From: Parvimonas sp. oral taxon 393 str. F0440
GTDB taxonomy: Bacteria; Bacillota; Clostridia; Tissierellales; Peptoniphilaceae
DNA: 64,000 nucleotides
Direction: 5' to 3'
NCBI GenBank assembly: GCA_000223315.2
Contig: AFUS01000005.1
Span: 533,229-597,228, forward strand
Position 1 is the stretch's first letter. Each line of letters begins with the position of its first letter. Shown piece by piece: positions 9,416-18,878 of this stretch. The notes under the pieces are model-generated. The model saw only the letters and a list, made by a program, of their open reading frames with translations. It ran no database searches and was not told the origin of the DNA. The position numbers and the translations under genes are program-made.

Positions 9416-10108
9416 TCAGTTTTTCCATGGTTTCTTTCCATCCAGCCATCCCTGTTCTTTCCAGTACTTAGTATCGATTGGATTAAGTCCCTTTTTCTGG
9501 AAGAGTCTCATCACAGAGAATAGTACTCTTACCTTTATTCCGGGGCGAACCTTGTTTCGTCTGATTAGTATTTTCTTTGCTATTGATGAAACATTCTTTT
9601 CAATGTGTCTCCGTTTCTTATCGCTTACCTGTTCCCAACTTGTAGCTGCAACACCTGTTCCAAAACGATATATCTTTCCAACTCCCCAGAAGAGGAGACT
9701 GTCCGCCATATCCTTGTTAGTTGACTTAACTCCTGCACCGGCAGCTGTAGAAATACAGACTCCCTGCTTTCTAAACATTGAGTCCTTTGGTCTATGAGAC
9801 ATCCAGCGGTAACCGTAATGATCTAATAAGCTCTTCATGGCACCTGTTGTATGGAAAACATAAACTGGACTTGCAAGTATTATCACATCGGCATTGTCAA
9901 TTGCCTCTGTTATAGGGGAAAGCTTTTTAAAATGGGGGCATTTATCCTCTCCATTTATAAAGCAATTTGTACATCCACAACAAAATTCATCGAAATCTTT
10001 CGGAAGGAAAATCTCTGTTAATTCACCATCCAGTTTTTCAGCAAGCAAGTGAGCTATATGGAATGTCGAACCCTTATGGCTCTGACCATGAATTATTGTA
10101 ATTTTCAT
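9416..10108 (-). CDS. Flavodoxin-like NAD(P)H-dependent FMN reductase
   Basis: 230 residues. The N-terminus MKITIIHGQSHKGSTFHIA is the FMN-phosphate-binding loop of the flavodoxin/NADPH-dependent FMN reductase family, followed by the CCGCTNCFINGEDKCPH Cys cluster seen in iron-sulfur flavoproteins and ILASPVYVFHTTGAMK, a further flavin-contact strand. The likely role is electron transfer or reduction of a small molecule in the cytosol; the substrate is unknown. GAGGTG precedes the ATG. The upstream XRE-type gene ends four bases before it, which suggests local control by that regulator, although that regulator is truncated here. Confidence 0.8.
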   Translation of the reverse strand: MKITIIHGQSHKGSTFHIAHLLAEKLDGELTEIFLPKDFDEFCCGCTNCFINGEDKCPHFKKLSPITEAIDNADVIILASPVYVFHTTGAMKSLLDHYGYRWMSHRPKDSMFRKQGVCISTAAGAGVKSTNKDMADSLLFWGVGKIYRFGTGVAATSWEQVSDKKRRHIEKNVSSIAKKILIRRNKVRPGIKVRVLFSVMRLFQKKGLNPIDTKYWKEQGWLDGKKPWKN

Positions 10109-10111
10109 TTC

Positions 10112-10309
10112 TCACCTCAACACTATATAATCAATATTATGTTTAAGACAAAACTCTTTAATTTATTTCATAGCTGACATATTTGGTTTGCTCTTTCCAC
10201 CTTCCCAACGGTTGACGGATGAAAATGAGACACCAATTTCCCGTCCAAATGCTTCTTGTGATAAAAAGCACTTCTGACGAATTTTCTTTATTTCTTCTGA
10301 ATAAGTCAT
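10112..10309 (-). pseudogene. XRE-type HTH regulator interrupted by a TAA codon
   Basis: Starts MTYSEEIKKIRQKCFLSQEA and continues FGREIGVSFSSVNRWEGGKS, a compact helix-turn-helix of the XRE class. It reaches KPNMSAMK, then hits TAA (10163-10165). The same frame goes on IKEFCLKHNIDYIVLR before TGA, and this tail matches the usual ending of such small regulators. A single substitution (Lys AAA to TAA) would explain it, so this is not the homopolymer pattern. The 48-residue product keeps the whole DNA-binding helix pair and could still function. It lies directly upstream of the reductase gene, which it may regulate. Confidence 0.65.
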
Positions 10310-10383
10310 AATATTTCATCTCCTATTTTATATGTCATTAATATAGCATTATTATAACATAAATAACTAATTAAAAGAATGGT

Positions 10384-10690
10384 TTGTTTACATTTAAGGA
10401 AGTTGAATTGTCTGTGAGATTTCTAGAACAATTCTACCAGAAGATACAATTGCTCCCGTCAGATATACTTTTTGCTTTTTTAATAGTACTGAAATACCAT
10501 TATGAAAGGAACTTGATGAGATTTCTCCACTACGGTCGAAATGACGTGTTGGGATATTTTCTTTACAAGGTGCTATGACGTGAATTATTTTATTTTTTCA
10601 TTTTTATTTATCAAATCTACTATTGCTTATAAACAAGCAAAGTTAGGGCTAGATTCGCTCCACTCAGCTTCGCTTCGTTTTAGTCGAGAT
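10384..10690 (+). repeat. Modular hairpin element, copy 4 (composite)
   Basis: Contains a left part with TGAGATTTCTAGAACAATTC and AGAAGATACAATTGCTCCCG, a GAGATTTCTCC...GGTCGAAATGACGTGTTGG core with GTGCTATGACGTGAATTATT tail. A second fragment (about 10608-10690) has an ATTGCTTATAAACAAGCAA hairpin, AGTTAGGGCTAGATTC and CTTCGCTTCGTTTTAGTCGA. It looks like two partial copies joined. Confidence 0.6.
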
Positions 10691-10704
10691 TATGTATTAA
10701 GGAG

Positions 10705-10750
10705 AATTTAAAAGGAATGTCTCCTATTGATTATAGATTACATTCCTTTG
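10705..10750 (-). terminator. Terminator after the dicarboxylate symporter
   Basis: On the minus strand AAAGGAATGT and ACATTCCTTTT pair around a loop and run into AT-rich sequence. The same stem sequence appears at other gene ends here. Confidence 0.5.
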
Positions 10751-10850
10751 AATAATTTATTTAATTTTCAATGTTTTTATCATTGACCTTTTTCATCTAT
10801 TTGTTTGCCACATTTTGTAGCATTTTTTATTTTATTTAAGTGTTTTTATT

Positions 10851-12128
10851 TTATTCATTTTCCTCATCAACTAAGCCTGAAAGTTTTGCAACACTGTAAG
10901 TACAAACCATATCACCTGTTACATTGTTCATAGTTTCGAACATATCAAGTATTGGGTTAATTCCTAATGCAAGACCAACTATAACAGCTATTTGTTCTGG
11001 AGAAAGTTTCATATTTTGTAAGATTATAAATAGTAACATTAAACTTCCGCCCGGAACTCCACCTGCTCCTACTGATGCAAGAACAGTTGTTAAAACTAGA
11101 ACTGAAAGTGAAACAAATGTAACTTTAACACCAAACATATTTGCAGCTAAAATTGCAAACATTGGTAAGTGGATACAAACTCCGTCCATGTTGATTGTAG
11201 AACCTAAAGGTAATGCGAATGAAGAAATATTTTCACTTATTTTTAAATCTTCTTTTGCAACTCTAAGAGATACAGGAAGTGCTGCAGCAGAACTTCTTGT
11301 TACAAATGCAGTAAGCATAGGTTCTTTTATTTTCATCAATACTTTAAAAGGATTTACTCTTAATGTAAGAGCCATCATTAAAGGATAAACAATCAATACC
11401 ATAGCAAAAATTCCAAGTACAACTCCTATTGTAAGTTTGATATAAGGTCCAAATAATGAAGAACCATAACTTGCAAAGTTTACTGAAGTAAGAGCAAATA
11501 CCCCAATTGGAGAATATGCTAAAATCCAATCTACAATTTTAAAGATAGCTTCTTTTGCAACATCAATTATATCAAGTAAAGCCTTAACTTTTCCTGAATA
11601 TTCAGCTCTTTCGGAAATCATCTTAAGTGCAAGACCAAAACCTATAGAAAATACAATAATAGCTAGGAAATTACCTTGTGCTAAAGCTTGGAATGGATTT
11701 TGGAACATACTTATAAATACATCTGTTAATGAACTATTTGCTTTACTAGCAATTTCAGAAGTGTTTTGTGGATTTATAAGAGTTTTCCAAGCAGCTTGTT
11801 GTGCTTCTCCTGATCCAGGATTAAATCCTACTGCAAGTACAGAACCTAAAACCGCAGCAAAAAGTGAAGTTAAGAAATACCAAACTATTACCTTTACCCC
11901 GATTTTTCCAAATTCCTTTGTAGGAACTGAAGCAGCCCCATCAATTAAAGACAAGAAGATTACCGGAATTACAATCATTTTTAACATTGCAACCAAAACT
12001 TGACCGAATGGGGAAACGATTTTTACATAGCCGGAGATATCAACTTTCGCCAACCATAATACTACTCCAAGTACCAAACCCGCAATAAAAGCAATGAACA
12101 CTTGAAGTACAAGATTTTTTTTACTCAT
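10851..12128 (-). CDS. Dicarboxylate/amino acid:cation symporter (DAACS family)
   Basis: 425 residues, the normal GltP/DctA/SstT length, with about eight hydrophobic segments and re-entrant loops. The serine-rich loop is seen as TRSSAAALPVSL and the second signature as GSTINMDGVCIH; the C-terminal substrate-site helix reads NPILDMFETMNNVTGD. Together these identify a sodium- or proton-coupled importer of acidic amino acids, C4-dicarboxylates or Ser/Thr; the exact substrate is uncertain. AAGGAGG precedes the ATG. It is divergent from a Crp/Fnr-type regulator, a plausible controller. Confidence 0.88.
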   Translation of the reverse strand: MSKKNLVLQVFIAFIAGLVLGVVLWLAKVDISGYVKIVSPFGQVLVAMLKMIVIPVIFLSLIDGAASVPTKEFGKIGVKVIVWYFLTSLFAAVLGSVLAVGFNPGSGEAQQAAWKTLINPQNTSEIASKANSSLTDVFISMFQNPFQALAQGNFLAIIVFSIGFGLALKMISERAEYSGKVKALLDIIDVAKEAIFKIVDWILAYSPIGVFALTSVNFASYGSSLFGPYIKLTIGVVLGIFAMVLIVYPLMMALTLRVNPFKVLMKIKEPMLTAFVTRSSAAALPVSLRVAKEDLKISENISSFALPLGSTINMDGVCIHLPMFAILAANMFGVKVTFVSLSVLVLTTVLASVGAGGVPGGSLMLLFIILQNMKLSPEQIAVIVGLALGINPILDMFETMNNVTGDMVCTYSVAKLSGLVDEENE

Positions 12129-12563
12129 AATAGCCTCCTTATAAGAATTTTAACCTTGTTTCTCTATATTTACAGAAAAACAAAGTTATTAAATAATAAA
12201 ATTTTTCTTGAGAATCGTCAATAAAAAATAATTATATTTTGAACTAATTCTCTATGAGACAATGATAGCATATATTTTATATATTTGTCAACCTGTTTGA
12301 ATATGTTTTCATAAAAGAATTTAATAAATATTATATAAATATATTTTTTACTAATATTTTTTATTGTATGTCCGTTTCTTATCAATTTCTATTATAACAA
12401 TAATATATTATCAATTATTTCTATTGTTTTATTATTTTAAATTCCTTTGAAAAGAAAATATTATAAATTAAAAAATTTTTTTAAATCTTTGTTATTCTCT
12501 ATTTATTTTTTCTTCTATTTGTATTATAATATTGTTGTATTAGGATATTAAGGAGGGACATTG
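12062..12563. promoter_or_regulatory. Divergent regulatory region between symporter and Crp/Fnr gene
   Basis: The AT-rich, non-coding part is 12129-12563. For the symporter, TGTCAA at 12286-12291 (TTGACA on the minus strand) and ATGATA at 12262-12267 (TATCAT) are spaced by 18. For the regulator, TATAAT lies near 12525 and AGGAGGG at 12551-12557. I found no convincing symmetric regulator site. Confidence 0.5.
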
Positions 12564-13259
12564 ATGGAAAGTAAATTGGTTACTTTATTAAGAAAAGTTT
12601 TAATTGATAAAACTTTTGATTTAAAATTAGATAAAAGATTATATTCAGAATTCACTGTACTTAAAGTAAAGAAGAAAACTGTAATAATCAAAGAAAATGA
12701 TAAATTGGATTATTTATATTTATTAGTGCGGGGAAGTGCAAATGTTGTTCATTTTACACCGGTTGGGGAACTAATAGTATTTAATCATATAACTAATACT
12801 TCAATTTTAGGATTGTTTGAGTTTATGGATAACAAACATGATTTCTATAAGAGTGTTGCATTCTTCAAAGATACAAGACTTATAAGAATACCTGTAGAAA
12901 GATTTGAAAAAGAACCTGAAAGTATTGAACTTTTAAAAATTTACAACCAATTTTTATTAGATTTTGCAAAACATTCAATCGCCACATTTGATTTAACTAA
13001 AAACTATGGAAGAAAGAAAAACTTAATTGAATTCTTTTTATCAAAATGTGTTGATGCTGAATTCCCTGTTAAAATTTCTTTAACTAAAAAAGTTATTTCA
13101 GACTATTTGGGAATTAACGAAAGAACAATGTACAGATATTTGAATGAATTAATTGACAGAAATTGTATTTCCAGAAAAACCGGTAAAATTATAATTTCAA
13201 AAGAAAATTATGATAATTTAGTTGAATACTCTAAGGAAAAAGGTGTAGATAACGAATAA
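12564..13259 (+). CDS. Crp/Fnr family transcriptional regulator
   Basis: 231 residues. The N-terminal half is a cyclic-nucleotide-binding-like beta roll (IIKENDKLDYLYLLVRGSAN, then LGLFEFMD). The C-terminal part is a winged helix with the recognition segment VISDYLGINERTMYRYLNEL. The four-Cys pattern of an oxygen-sensing Fnr is absent, with only isolated Cys near residues 170 and 206, so it is more likely Crp-like or ligand-free. The start is the ATG with AGGAGGG at normal spacing, not the TTG before it. It is divergent from the symporter gene and 12 bases upstream of a CPBP protease gene. Confidence 0.85.
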   Translation: MESKLVTLLRKVLIDKTFDLKLDKRLYSEFTVLKVKKKTVIIKENDKLDYLYLLVRGSANVVHFTPVGELIVFNHITNTSILGLFEFMDNKHDFYKSVAFFKDTRLIRIPVERFEKEPESIELLKIYNQFLLDFAKHSIATFDLTKNYGRKKNLIEFFLSKCVDAEFPVKISLTKKVISDYLGINERTMYRYLNELIDRNCISRKTGKIIISKENYDNLVEYSKEKGVDNE

Positions 13260-13270
13260 TAGGTGCCACA

Positions 13271-14073
13271 ATGAATGAATCTATAGAAAATACAAATGTA
13301 TCAAATCCGGAAATTAAAACGAAAAGATTTAACTTAAAATCATTAATTTTAGTTATAAATTATTTTATAACTCCGATTTTAATTATGGTGATATTTTTTC
13401 TTTTATTAGAAAATATGAAATTTGTTGAAACTGTTATGAATTTACCTATTGTCTATAATTTCTTTCAGAATAATAAACATTTAATAGAAAGTGAAGATAT
13501 GTTTAATGACTTTCTAACAAGTGTAATTAGTTCTATTGCGACACTTATTACTTTTATAATTACTGTTTTCTTAAGTAAAAAAGAGATGACAGTATATCAA
13601 TAAAAAAATCTGAATTTTCTATTAAAAAATTAATTCTAATTGGAGTAGGAATTGGTATAATTATGATTTTATGGAATATCGTAATTTCGTATGTATATCC
13701 ACTATTTGGACTAAATTTTAAAAGCGAAAACACTGAGCATATTTTTGAATCTTTAAAGTTCAATAAGATATTAATAGTAAATATGTTAATTTCTGCTCCA
13801 ATTGGAGAAGAGATTGTTTTTAAGTATGGTATATTTACATTTTTACATGAAATTTTTCAAAATAGAGGAAAACTCTTAAAAATATTTATACCGGCATTTA
13901 TTTCTGCATTTGTATTTGCAGTAATTCACGATGGATTGTATTTAGTTCCTCTATACATATTTCCAAGTTTCATTGGATGTTTAATATATGAAAAGACAAA
14001 ATCTTTATTACCTTGTATATTAGGTCATTTTCTAAATAATTTCATTGCATTAATGATGATGTTATATAGTTAA
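13271..14073 (+). CDS. CPBP family intramembrane protease, with apparent one-base frameshift
   Basis: Two pieces, 13271-13603 and 13663-14073, join into one membrane protein if one A is added to the A6 run at 13577-13582: the frame then reads through DSISIKKSEFSIKKL into GVGIGIIMILW. The C-terminal half has the CPBP/Abi motifs: GEEIVFK (usually EExxxR), FAVIHD and GHFLNNF, which form the metal-binding site. Such proteins are putative CAAX-type proteases, often bacteriocin immunity-like. Note the Lys in place of Arg in motif one. It lies directly behind the Crp/Fnr gene and is probably cotranscribed. Confidence 0.75.
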
Positions 14074-14107
14074 AAAGCTATTGAAGTTTTACTTCAATAG
14101 CTTTTTT
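14073..14107. terminator. Bidirectional terminator between CPBP gene and thrS
   Basis: AAAAAGCTATTGAAGT pairs with ACTTCAATAGCTTTTTT. T runs on both strands suit the two convergent genes. Confidence 0.8.
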
Positions 14108-14133
14108 GTCTAATATTAAAATATATATTTTTA

Positions 14134-16080
14134 TTATTTTACAACTTTTGAATTAACTTCTTCTAAAATCATTTCAAGGAAGTCTTCAGATTTCATTGAA
14201 CCCTTATCTCCATCTACACGTTTTCTAACGGAAACAGTTCTTTCATTTACTTCATTTTCACCTACGATTAAGCTATATGGAATTTTTGCAAGTTGTGCTT
14301 CTCTGATTTTTAAACCAATTTTTTCTGCTCTATCATCAACTGCTACTCTTATATCTTTTTTAGCAAATTCTTTTTGCAATTCAAAAGCATAGTCATTAAA
14401 TTTATCAGAAATTGGTAAAATCTTAACTTGTTCAGGTGCTAACCAAGTTGGGAATGCTCCTTTATATTCTTCAATCAGGTAAGCTACAAATCTTTCCATT
14501 GTAGAAACAATTCCTCTATGAATTACAACAGGTCTGTGAGTATTCTTTCCATCTTCTCCAACATAAGTTAAGTCAAATCTTTGTGGTAATAAGAAGTCAA
14601 GTTGAATTGTAGAAAGAGTTTCTTCTAAACCTATTGCAGTCTTAACTTGAACATCAAGTTTAGGACCATAGAAAGCCGCTTCCCCCTTTGCTTCAAAGTA
14701 TTCATATCCTAAGTCATCCATTGCACTCTTAAGCATTGCTTCAGCATTGTTCCACATTTCATCATCATCAAAGTATTTTTCTTTATTTTCAGGATCTCTG
14801 TAACTTAATCTGAATCTGAAATTCTTTATGTCAAAATCTTCATAAACTGATTTCATTAAATTTACAACTCTTGTAAATTCTTCTTTTATTTGATCAGGAC
14901 GAACAAAGATATGAGCATCATTTAAAGTCATTTCCCTAACTCTTTGTAATCCTGAAAGTGTGCCACTCATTTCATAACGGTGCATCATTCCAAGTTCAGC
15001 AATTCTTATAGGGAATTCCTTATAACTATGAACATCATTATTATAAATTTCCATATGATGTGGACAGTTCATAGGTCTTAAAACTAATAATTCTCCATTT
15101 CCTAAGTCCATTGGTGGGAACATACTGTCTTGATAGTGATCCCAGTGCCCTGAAGTTTTATAAAGGTCAACATTTGCAAGAATTGGAGTGTAAACATGTT
15201 CATATCCACATTCAATTTCTTTATCAACTATATATCTTTCAACTACACGTCTAATTGTTGCACCTTTAGGTAGCCAGAAAGGAAGACCTGTTCCAACATT
15301 TTGGCTAATCATAAAGATTCCCAACTCTTTACCAATTTTTCTGTGATCTCTTTGTTTACAATCTTCCAAATATTCTAAATATTCGTCCAAATCTTTTTTC
15401 TTTTCAAAACTTATGCCATAAATTCTTTGTAGCATTTTATTTTTTTCGCTACCTCTCCAATAAGCACCTGCAATACTTAGAAGTTTAACTGCTTTTATTT
15501 TTTTAACATCAATAAGATGTGGTCCTCTACAAAGGTCAGTAAATTCTCCTAATTCATAGAAAGAAAGTTCTGCATCTTTGTCAAAGCCCTCAATTAAGTC
15601 TATTTTATAATCTTGACCTTTTTCTGCAAAATATTTTAAAGCAAAGTCCCTATCAACTTCTTTTCTATCAACAGAATATCCTTCCTTAACAATTTTTTTC
15701 ATTTCCGCTTCGATTTTTTCTAAATCTTCCGGTGTGAATTTATGTTCTGAATCCAAGTCATAGTAAAATCCGTTATCTATTGCAGGACCTATTCCAAATT
15801 TTGTATCCGGAAATAGTCTTTGAATAGCAAGAGCCATTACATGGCTTGATGTATGCCAGAAAATTTCTTTTCCTTCTTTGTCTTCAAACTTTACGAATTT
15901 AACAGCACAATCTTCTTTTAAAGTTTCACTTAAACCTTTTATGACATCATCATTAACAACAGCTCCTAAAACATTTCTTGCAAAACCCTCTGAAATACTG
16001 ATTGCCACATCTAAAATCTTTACACCTTTTTCAAATTTATGAACAGACCCGTCAGGGAATGTAACTTTAATCATTTCCAT
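14134..16080 (-). CDS. thrS: Threonine--tRNA ligase
   Basis: 648 residues, full length. Domains in order: TGS (about 1-65), the editing-type N2 domain with [17 protein letters not shown] and the [10 protein letters not shown] segment, the class II catalytic core with zinc-ligand motif [10 protein letters not shown] and motif 2 in [15 protein letters not shown], and the C-terminal anticodon-binding domain starting near [10 protein letters not shown]. It charges tRNA-Thr and edits Ser-tRNA-Thr. TAGGAGG lies five bases before the ATG. It is controlled by the T-box leader at 16086-16272. hisS lies upstream but is separated by that leader. Confidence 0.97.
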   Translation of the reverse strand: MEMIKVTFPDGSVHKFEKGVKILDVAISISEGFARNVLGAVVNDDVIKGLSETLKEDCAVKFVKFEDKEGKEIFWHTSSHVMALAIQRLFPDTKFGIGPAIDNGFYYDLDSEHKFTPEDLEKIEAEMKKIVKEGYSVDRKEVDRDFALKYFAEKGQDYKIDLIEGFDKDAELSFYELGEFTDLCRGPHLIDVKKIKAVKLLSIAGAYWRGSEKNKMLQRIYGISFEKKKDLDEYLEYLEDCKQRDHRKIGKELGIFMISQNVGTGLPFWLPKGATIRRVVERYIVDKEIECGYEHVYTPILANVDLYKTSGHWDHYQDSMFPPMDLGNGELLVLRPMNCPHHMEIYNNDVHSYKEFPIRIAELGMMHRYEMSGTLSGLQRVREMTLNDAHIFVRPDQIKEEFTRVVNLMKSVYEDFDIKNFRFRLSYRDPENKEKYFDDDEMWNNAEAMLKSAMDDLGYEYFEAKGEAAFYGPKLDVQVKTAIGLEETLSTIQLDFLLPQRFDLTYVGEDGKNTHRPVVIHRGIVSTMERFVAYLIEEYKGAFPTWLAPEQVKILPISDKFNDYAFELQKEFAKKDIRVAVDDRAEKIGLKIREAQLAKIPYSLIVGENEVNERTVSVRKRVDGDKGSMKSEDFLEMILEEVNSKVVK

Positions 16081-16085
16081 ATTAT

Positions 16086-16272
16086 CCTCCTATAAAAAAA
16101 GAGCCCCATTCCTACAAAACTGTAGGGACGATGACTCGTGGTTCCACCCTAATTACTTCTTAATTAGATAAAAGACTCAGTAATAGTTTTCGGTAAATAG
16201 CATTCTTAAATGAAATTCCAGCCACGTTTCATTCTCTCTTAAAGCGCTTAAATCCTACTCGTTACTTCAACG
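16086..16272 (-). promoter_or_regulatory. T-box leader of thrS
   Basis: On the minus strand the T-box core AGGGTGGAACCACG (complement at 16137-16150) is followed by a terminator stem CCCTACAG/TTGTAGG near 16112-16130 and a run of seven T before the ribosome site. Upstream lies the stem-I region with AGAGAG and GAATG landmarks and Thr codons ACC and ACT as specifier candidates. Uncharged tRNA-Thr would stabilise the antiterminator and permit thrS transcription. Confidence 0.9.
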
Positions 16273-16273
16273 T

Positions 16274-17575
16274 CTATATTAACTTTATCAATCCTTCAAA
16301 ATCAACAGTCGATTGCTCCCCTGTCTTTAAATCTTTGACAGTATAAGTATTATTTGCTTTTTCATCTTCTCCTACTATGATTATATAAGGAATATTTAAT
16401 TTGTCCGCATAAGATATTTTTTTCTTCATCTTTGCGTCTTCAAAGTATATTTGTATTATTTTACCACTATTTTCAAATAAATTCAATAGTTTTATAGCAT
16501 AATCATAACAATTTTCCATTGGAATAATTAAAGCATCAACACTGTTAGTTTTTATTTCTTTAAATAAGTTTTTATCAAGCAATTGATAGAACAATCTTGT
16601 AAGCCCGATAGAAATTCCAACACCCGGTAAAATCTGACTTGTATAATTACTTGCCAAGTTATCATATCTTCCACCTGAACAAACACTTCCAAGTTGTCTA
16701 TAATTTTCTAAAAATGTTTCATAAACAGTTCCGGTATAGTAATCAAGACCTCTTGTAATTGTAAGATTAATCTTTATACAATCCTCTGGAATTCCAAAAA
16801 GTTTCATACAATTATAAACTTCTTTAAGTTCTTCAACACCTTTTTCAAAAAGTTCATTCTCAATTCCTAATGAATTTAGTTTTTCAATAATCTCTTCGTT
16901 ACTTCCTGAAATTTTTATAAATTCTATAATTTTTTCTAAATTATTATCATTAAGACCTATATTTTTAAGTTCCTCAACAACTTTATCAAAACCAATTTTT
17001 TCAATCTTATCGATAATTCGAAGCATATCAGTCTTATTTTCTATACCCAAATTTTCAAAAAGTCCATTAATAATTTTTAAATTGCTAAAATTAATCGCAA
17101 ATTTTTCATTAATAATTTTTGAAAAAATTTCATAGATTATATAAGGAAGCTCTGCATCATTTTTAATATCAAGTTTTCCATTACCGATAACATCAATATC
17201 ACATTGATAAAATTCCTTATATCTCCCCTTTTGATTTCTTTCGCCACGATAAACTTTACCTATATGATATCTTCTAAAAGGAAAATTCAACTCGCTAAAA
17301 TATTGAGCAACATATCTTGCCAAAGGTACAGTAAGGTCAAATCTTAAAGAAATATCCTTGCTTTCAGAATCAATTTTAAAAATTTGTTTTGTAGTTTCTC
17401 CGCCACCTTTAGCTAAAAGAATTTCATTTTTTTCAAAAACAGGTGTATCTATCGGTAAAAATCCACGTTTTTTAAAAGTATCTTCAATTATATTTTTAAC
17501 ATTGTCGAACAAAATTTGTTCATTTGGTAAAAGTTCCATAGTACCAACAACATTGCTCGGTTTAATAAATCCCAT
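16274..17575 (-). CDS. hisS: Histidine--tRNA ligase
   Basis: 433 residues of class II synthetase. Motif 2 is in FRRYHIGKVYRGER and the histidine A motif in TRGLDYYTGTVYE; the second histidine signature SGGRYDNLA follows. The C-terminal anticodon domain begins near VDALIIPMEN. Start chosen at the ATG preceded by GGAGG, five bases away, rather than the GTG four codons upstream. It begins just after the stop of the DUF6873 gene, whose last codons carry its ribosome site, so the pair is tightly coupled. No separate leader is seen. Confidence 0.95.
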   Translation of the reverse strand: MGFIKPSNVVGTMELLPNEQILFDNVKNIIEDTFKKRGFLPIDTPVFEKNEILLAKGGGETTKQIFKIDSESKDISLRFDLTVPLARYVAQYFSELNFPFRRYHIGKVYRGERNQKGRYKEFYQCDIDVIGNGKLDIKNDAELPYIIYEIFSKIINEKFAINFSNLKIINGLFENLGIENKTDMLRIIDKIEKIGFDKVVEELKNIGLNDNNLEKIIEFIKISGSNEEIIEKLNSLGIENELFEKGVEELKEVYNCMKLFGIPEDCIKINLTITRGLDYYTGTVYETFLENYRQLGSVCSGGRYDNLASNYTSQILPGVGISIGLTRLFYQLLDKNLFKEIKTNSVDALIIPMENCYDYAIKLLNLFENSGKIIQIYFEDAKMKKKISYADKLNIPYIIIVGEDEKANNTYTVKDLKTGEQSTVDFEGLIKLI

Positions 17576-17577
17576 AA

Positions 17578-18270
17578 TTACCTCCACAGCGAAACAATTC
17601 CACCCAAATCGACAAATGCTTCGCCTTTTGGATAGAGTATTTTCACATTTTCTTCATCAGCTACGCGTTTAATTATATCATAATCTCGATATTTTGTCAC
17701 ATCACCATAAAATAATAAAATATCATCAGAAACAAAACCGCAGGTTCCCCCGATAAAGCCATTTTTATATCCATTTAAAATAATTCCTTCATTTGTAACA
17801 AGTTCCACATCGATATTCTCAGCTTTTAATGTTTTATATACTCCCTCATCACTTGTTATTATATGATTTTCAAAACAAATCATACTACAATTTGCATATC
17901 CCTGATTTATCTTTAAATATTCTCTATTTAGTTTAAGTTTTTCAAAAATTTCTTTTGTGGTAAATTTTTCATTATGAAAAAAATATTTCTTATTTTTTGC
18001 AATATTTAAAACCATCTCTCCATTTTTAAAATTAGAAACATCCACCTTTTTTAAATTAAATTCACTCAAATACTTACTATAATAGTCAAAAACAGAAGAC
18101 TCTATGTAAATATCGTCATCAATTTTTAGGACACTCAAATCAATATGGTCATTATAATTTATATTAAATTTTTCATTATTCAAACTTTTTATATAATCAA
18201 AATTTTCTTTTTCTAAAAGTTCAAAAAACATCGATGTTGCACAGTTGCTTACTATAATTTTTTGTAACAT
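17578..18270 (-). CDS. DUF6873 family protein (GME-type fold)
   Basis: 230 residues without membrane segments. Landmarks are GYANCSMICFENHIITSDEG, NGFIGGTCGFV and LYPKGEAFVDLGGIVSLW, which I recognise from the DUF6873 family, predicted to share the beta-propeller-like guanidine-group-modifying fold (arginine deiminase/amidinotransferase type). Whether it is catalytic is not known. TAGGAG precedes the ATG. It forms a two-gene unit with hisS; the pairing suggests no obvious pathway. Confidence 0.65.
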   Translation of the reverse strand: MLQKIIVSNCATSMFFELLEKENFDYIKSLNNEKFNINYNDHIDLSVLKIDDDIYIESSVFDYYSKYLSEFNLKKVDVSNFKNGEMVLNIAKNKKYFFHNEKFTTKEIFEKLKLNREYLKINQGYANCSMICFENHIITSDEGVYKTLKAENIDVELVTNEGIILNGYKNGFIGGTCGFVSDDILLFYGDVTKYRDYDIIKRVADEENVKILYPKGEAFVDLGGIVSLWR

Positions 18271-18386
18271 ATTAATCTCCTAAATGGTTAAAATCTCTAT
18301 ATTTGGGTAATAACTGACTGAATGATTACAATGTAATTATTTAAATATAATATATTTTATCATATTTTATTTACAGGAGGAAGTTT

Positions 18387-18800
18387 ATGTTAAAAGAATT
18401 TAAAGAATTTGCCTTAAAAGGTAATGTAATGGACTTGGCAGTTGGGGTAATTATAGGTGGAGCATTTGGAAAAATCGTTACATCTTTAGTAAATGATGTT
18501 CTAATGCCTTTACTTTCAATTTTAACAGGTGGAATTAATTTTTCAGACCTAAAAATTGTATTAAAAGCGGGAGACAAGTCTAAAGAAATTGCAGAAGTTG
18601 CTTTTAAATATGGTGCATTTATTCAAAATGTAATTGATTTTCTAATTATAGCATTTTGTATCTTTATGATGGTAAAAGCTATGAATAAGCTAACAAGAAA
18701 GAAAGAAGAAGTAGTTGAAGAAACTCCTACAGCTCCAACTCAAGAAGAAATTTTAACTGATATTAAGAATATCTTAAATGATATTAAAGAAAAACATTAA
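18387..18800 (+). CDS. mscL: Large-conductance mechanosensitive channel
   Basis: 137 residues. The signature [20 protein letters not shown] is followed by [16 protein letters not shown] (pore helix) and a second helix [16 protein letters not shown], then a charged C-terminal tail ending in a coiled bundle ([18 protein letters not shown]). The pentameric channel opens on hypo-osmotic shock. AGGAGG precedes the ATG at normal spacing. It is a single gene ending at a strong terminator. A TATAAT-like box lies near 18345. Confidence 0.95.
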   Translation: MLKEFKEFALKGNVMDLAVGVIIGGAFGKIVTSLVNDVLMPLLSILTGGINFSDLKIVLKAGDKSKEIAEVAFKYGAFIQNVIDFLIIAFCIFMMVKAMNKLTRKKEEVVEETPTAPTQEEILTDIKNILNDIKEKH

Positions 18801-18830
18801 TACAAAAATAGGATTTTATGTTTTTAAATC

Positions 18831-18864
18831 CAAAAGCCGAGTTGGAAATTCAACTCGGCTTTTA
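18831..18864. terminator. Bidirectional terminator between mscL and the methyltransferase gene
   Basis: AAAAGCCGAGTTG pairs perfectly with CAACTCGGCTTTT across GAAATT. It serves both convergent genes. Confidence 0.85.
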
Positions 18865-18878
18865 TAATGCTAATTTTA

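Larger units (their letters stand above)
10310..10850. other. Intergenic stretch containing hairpin repeat copy 4
   Basis: Holds the repeat at 10384-10690 and the terminator of the symporter gene. The small plus-strand open frame inside is repeat-derived and has no coding support. Confidence 0.55.

Noticed and set aside
10384..10578. Plus-strand 64-residue frame
   Set aside because: Coincides with repeat copy 4 and shares peptide sequence with the frame in repeat copy 5, so it is translated repeat.
12129..12563. Fnr/Crp operator in the divergent region
   Set aside because: AT-rich sequence gives many weak palindromes; none stands out enough to call.
13560..13763. Minus-strand frame across the CPBP gene break
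   Set aside because: Antisense to the restored protease; no support.
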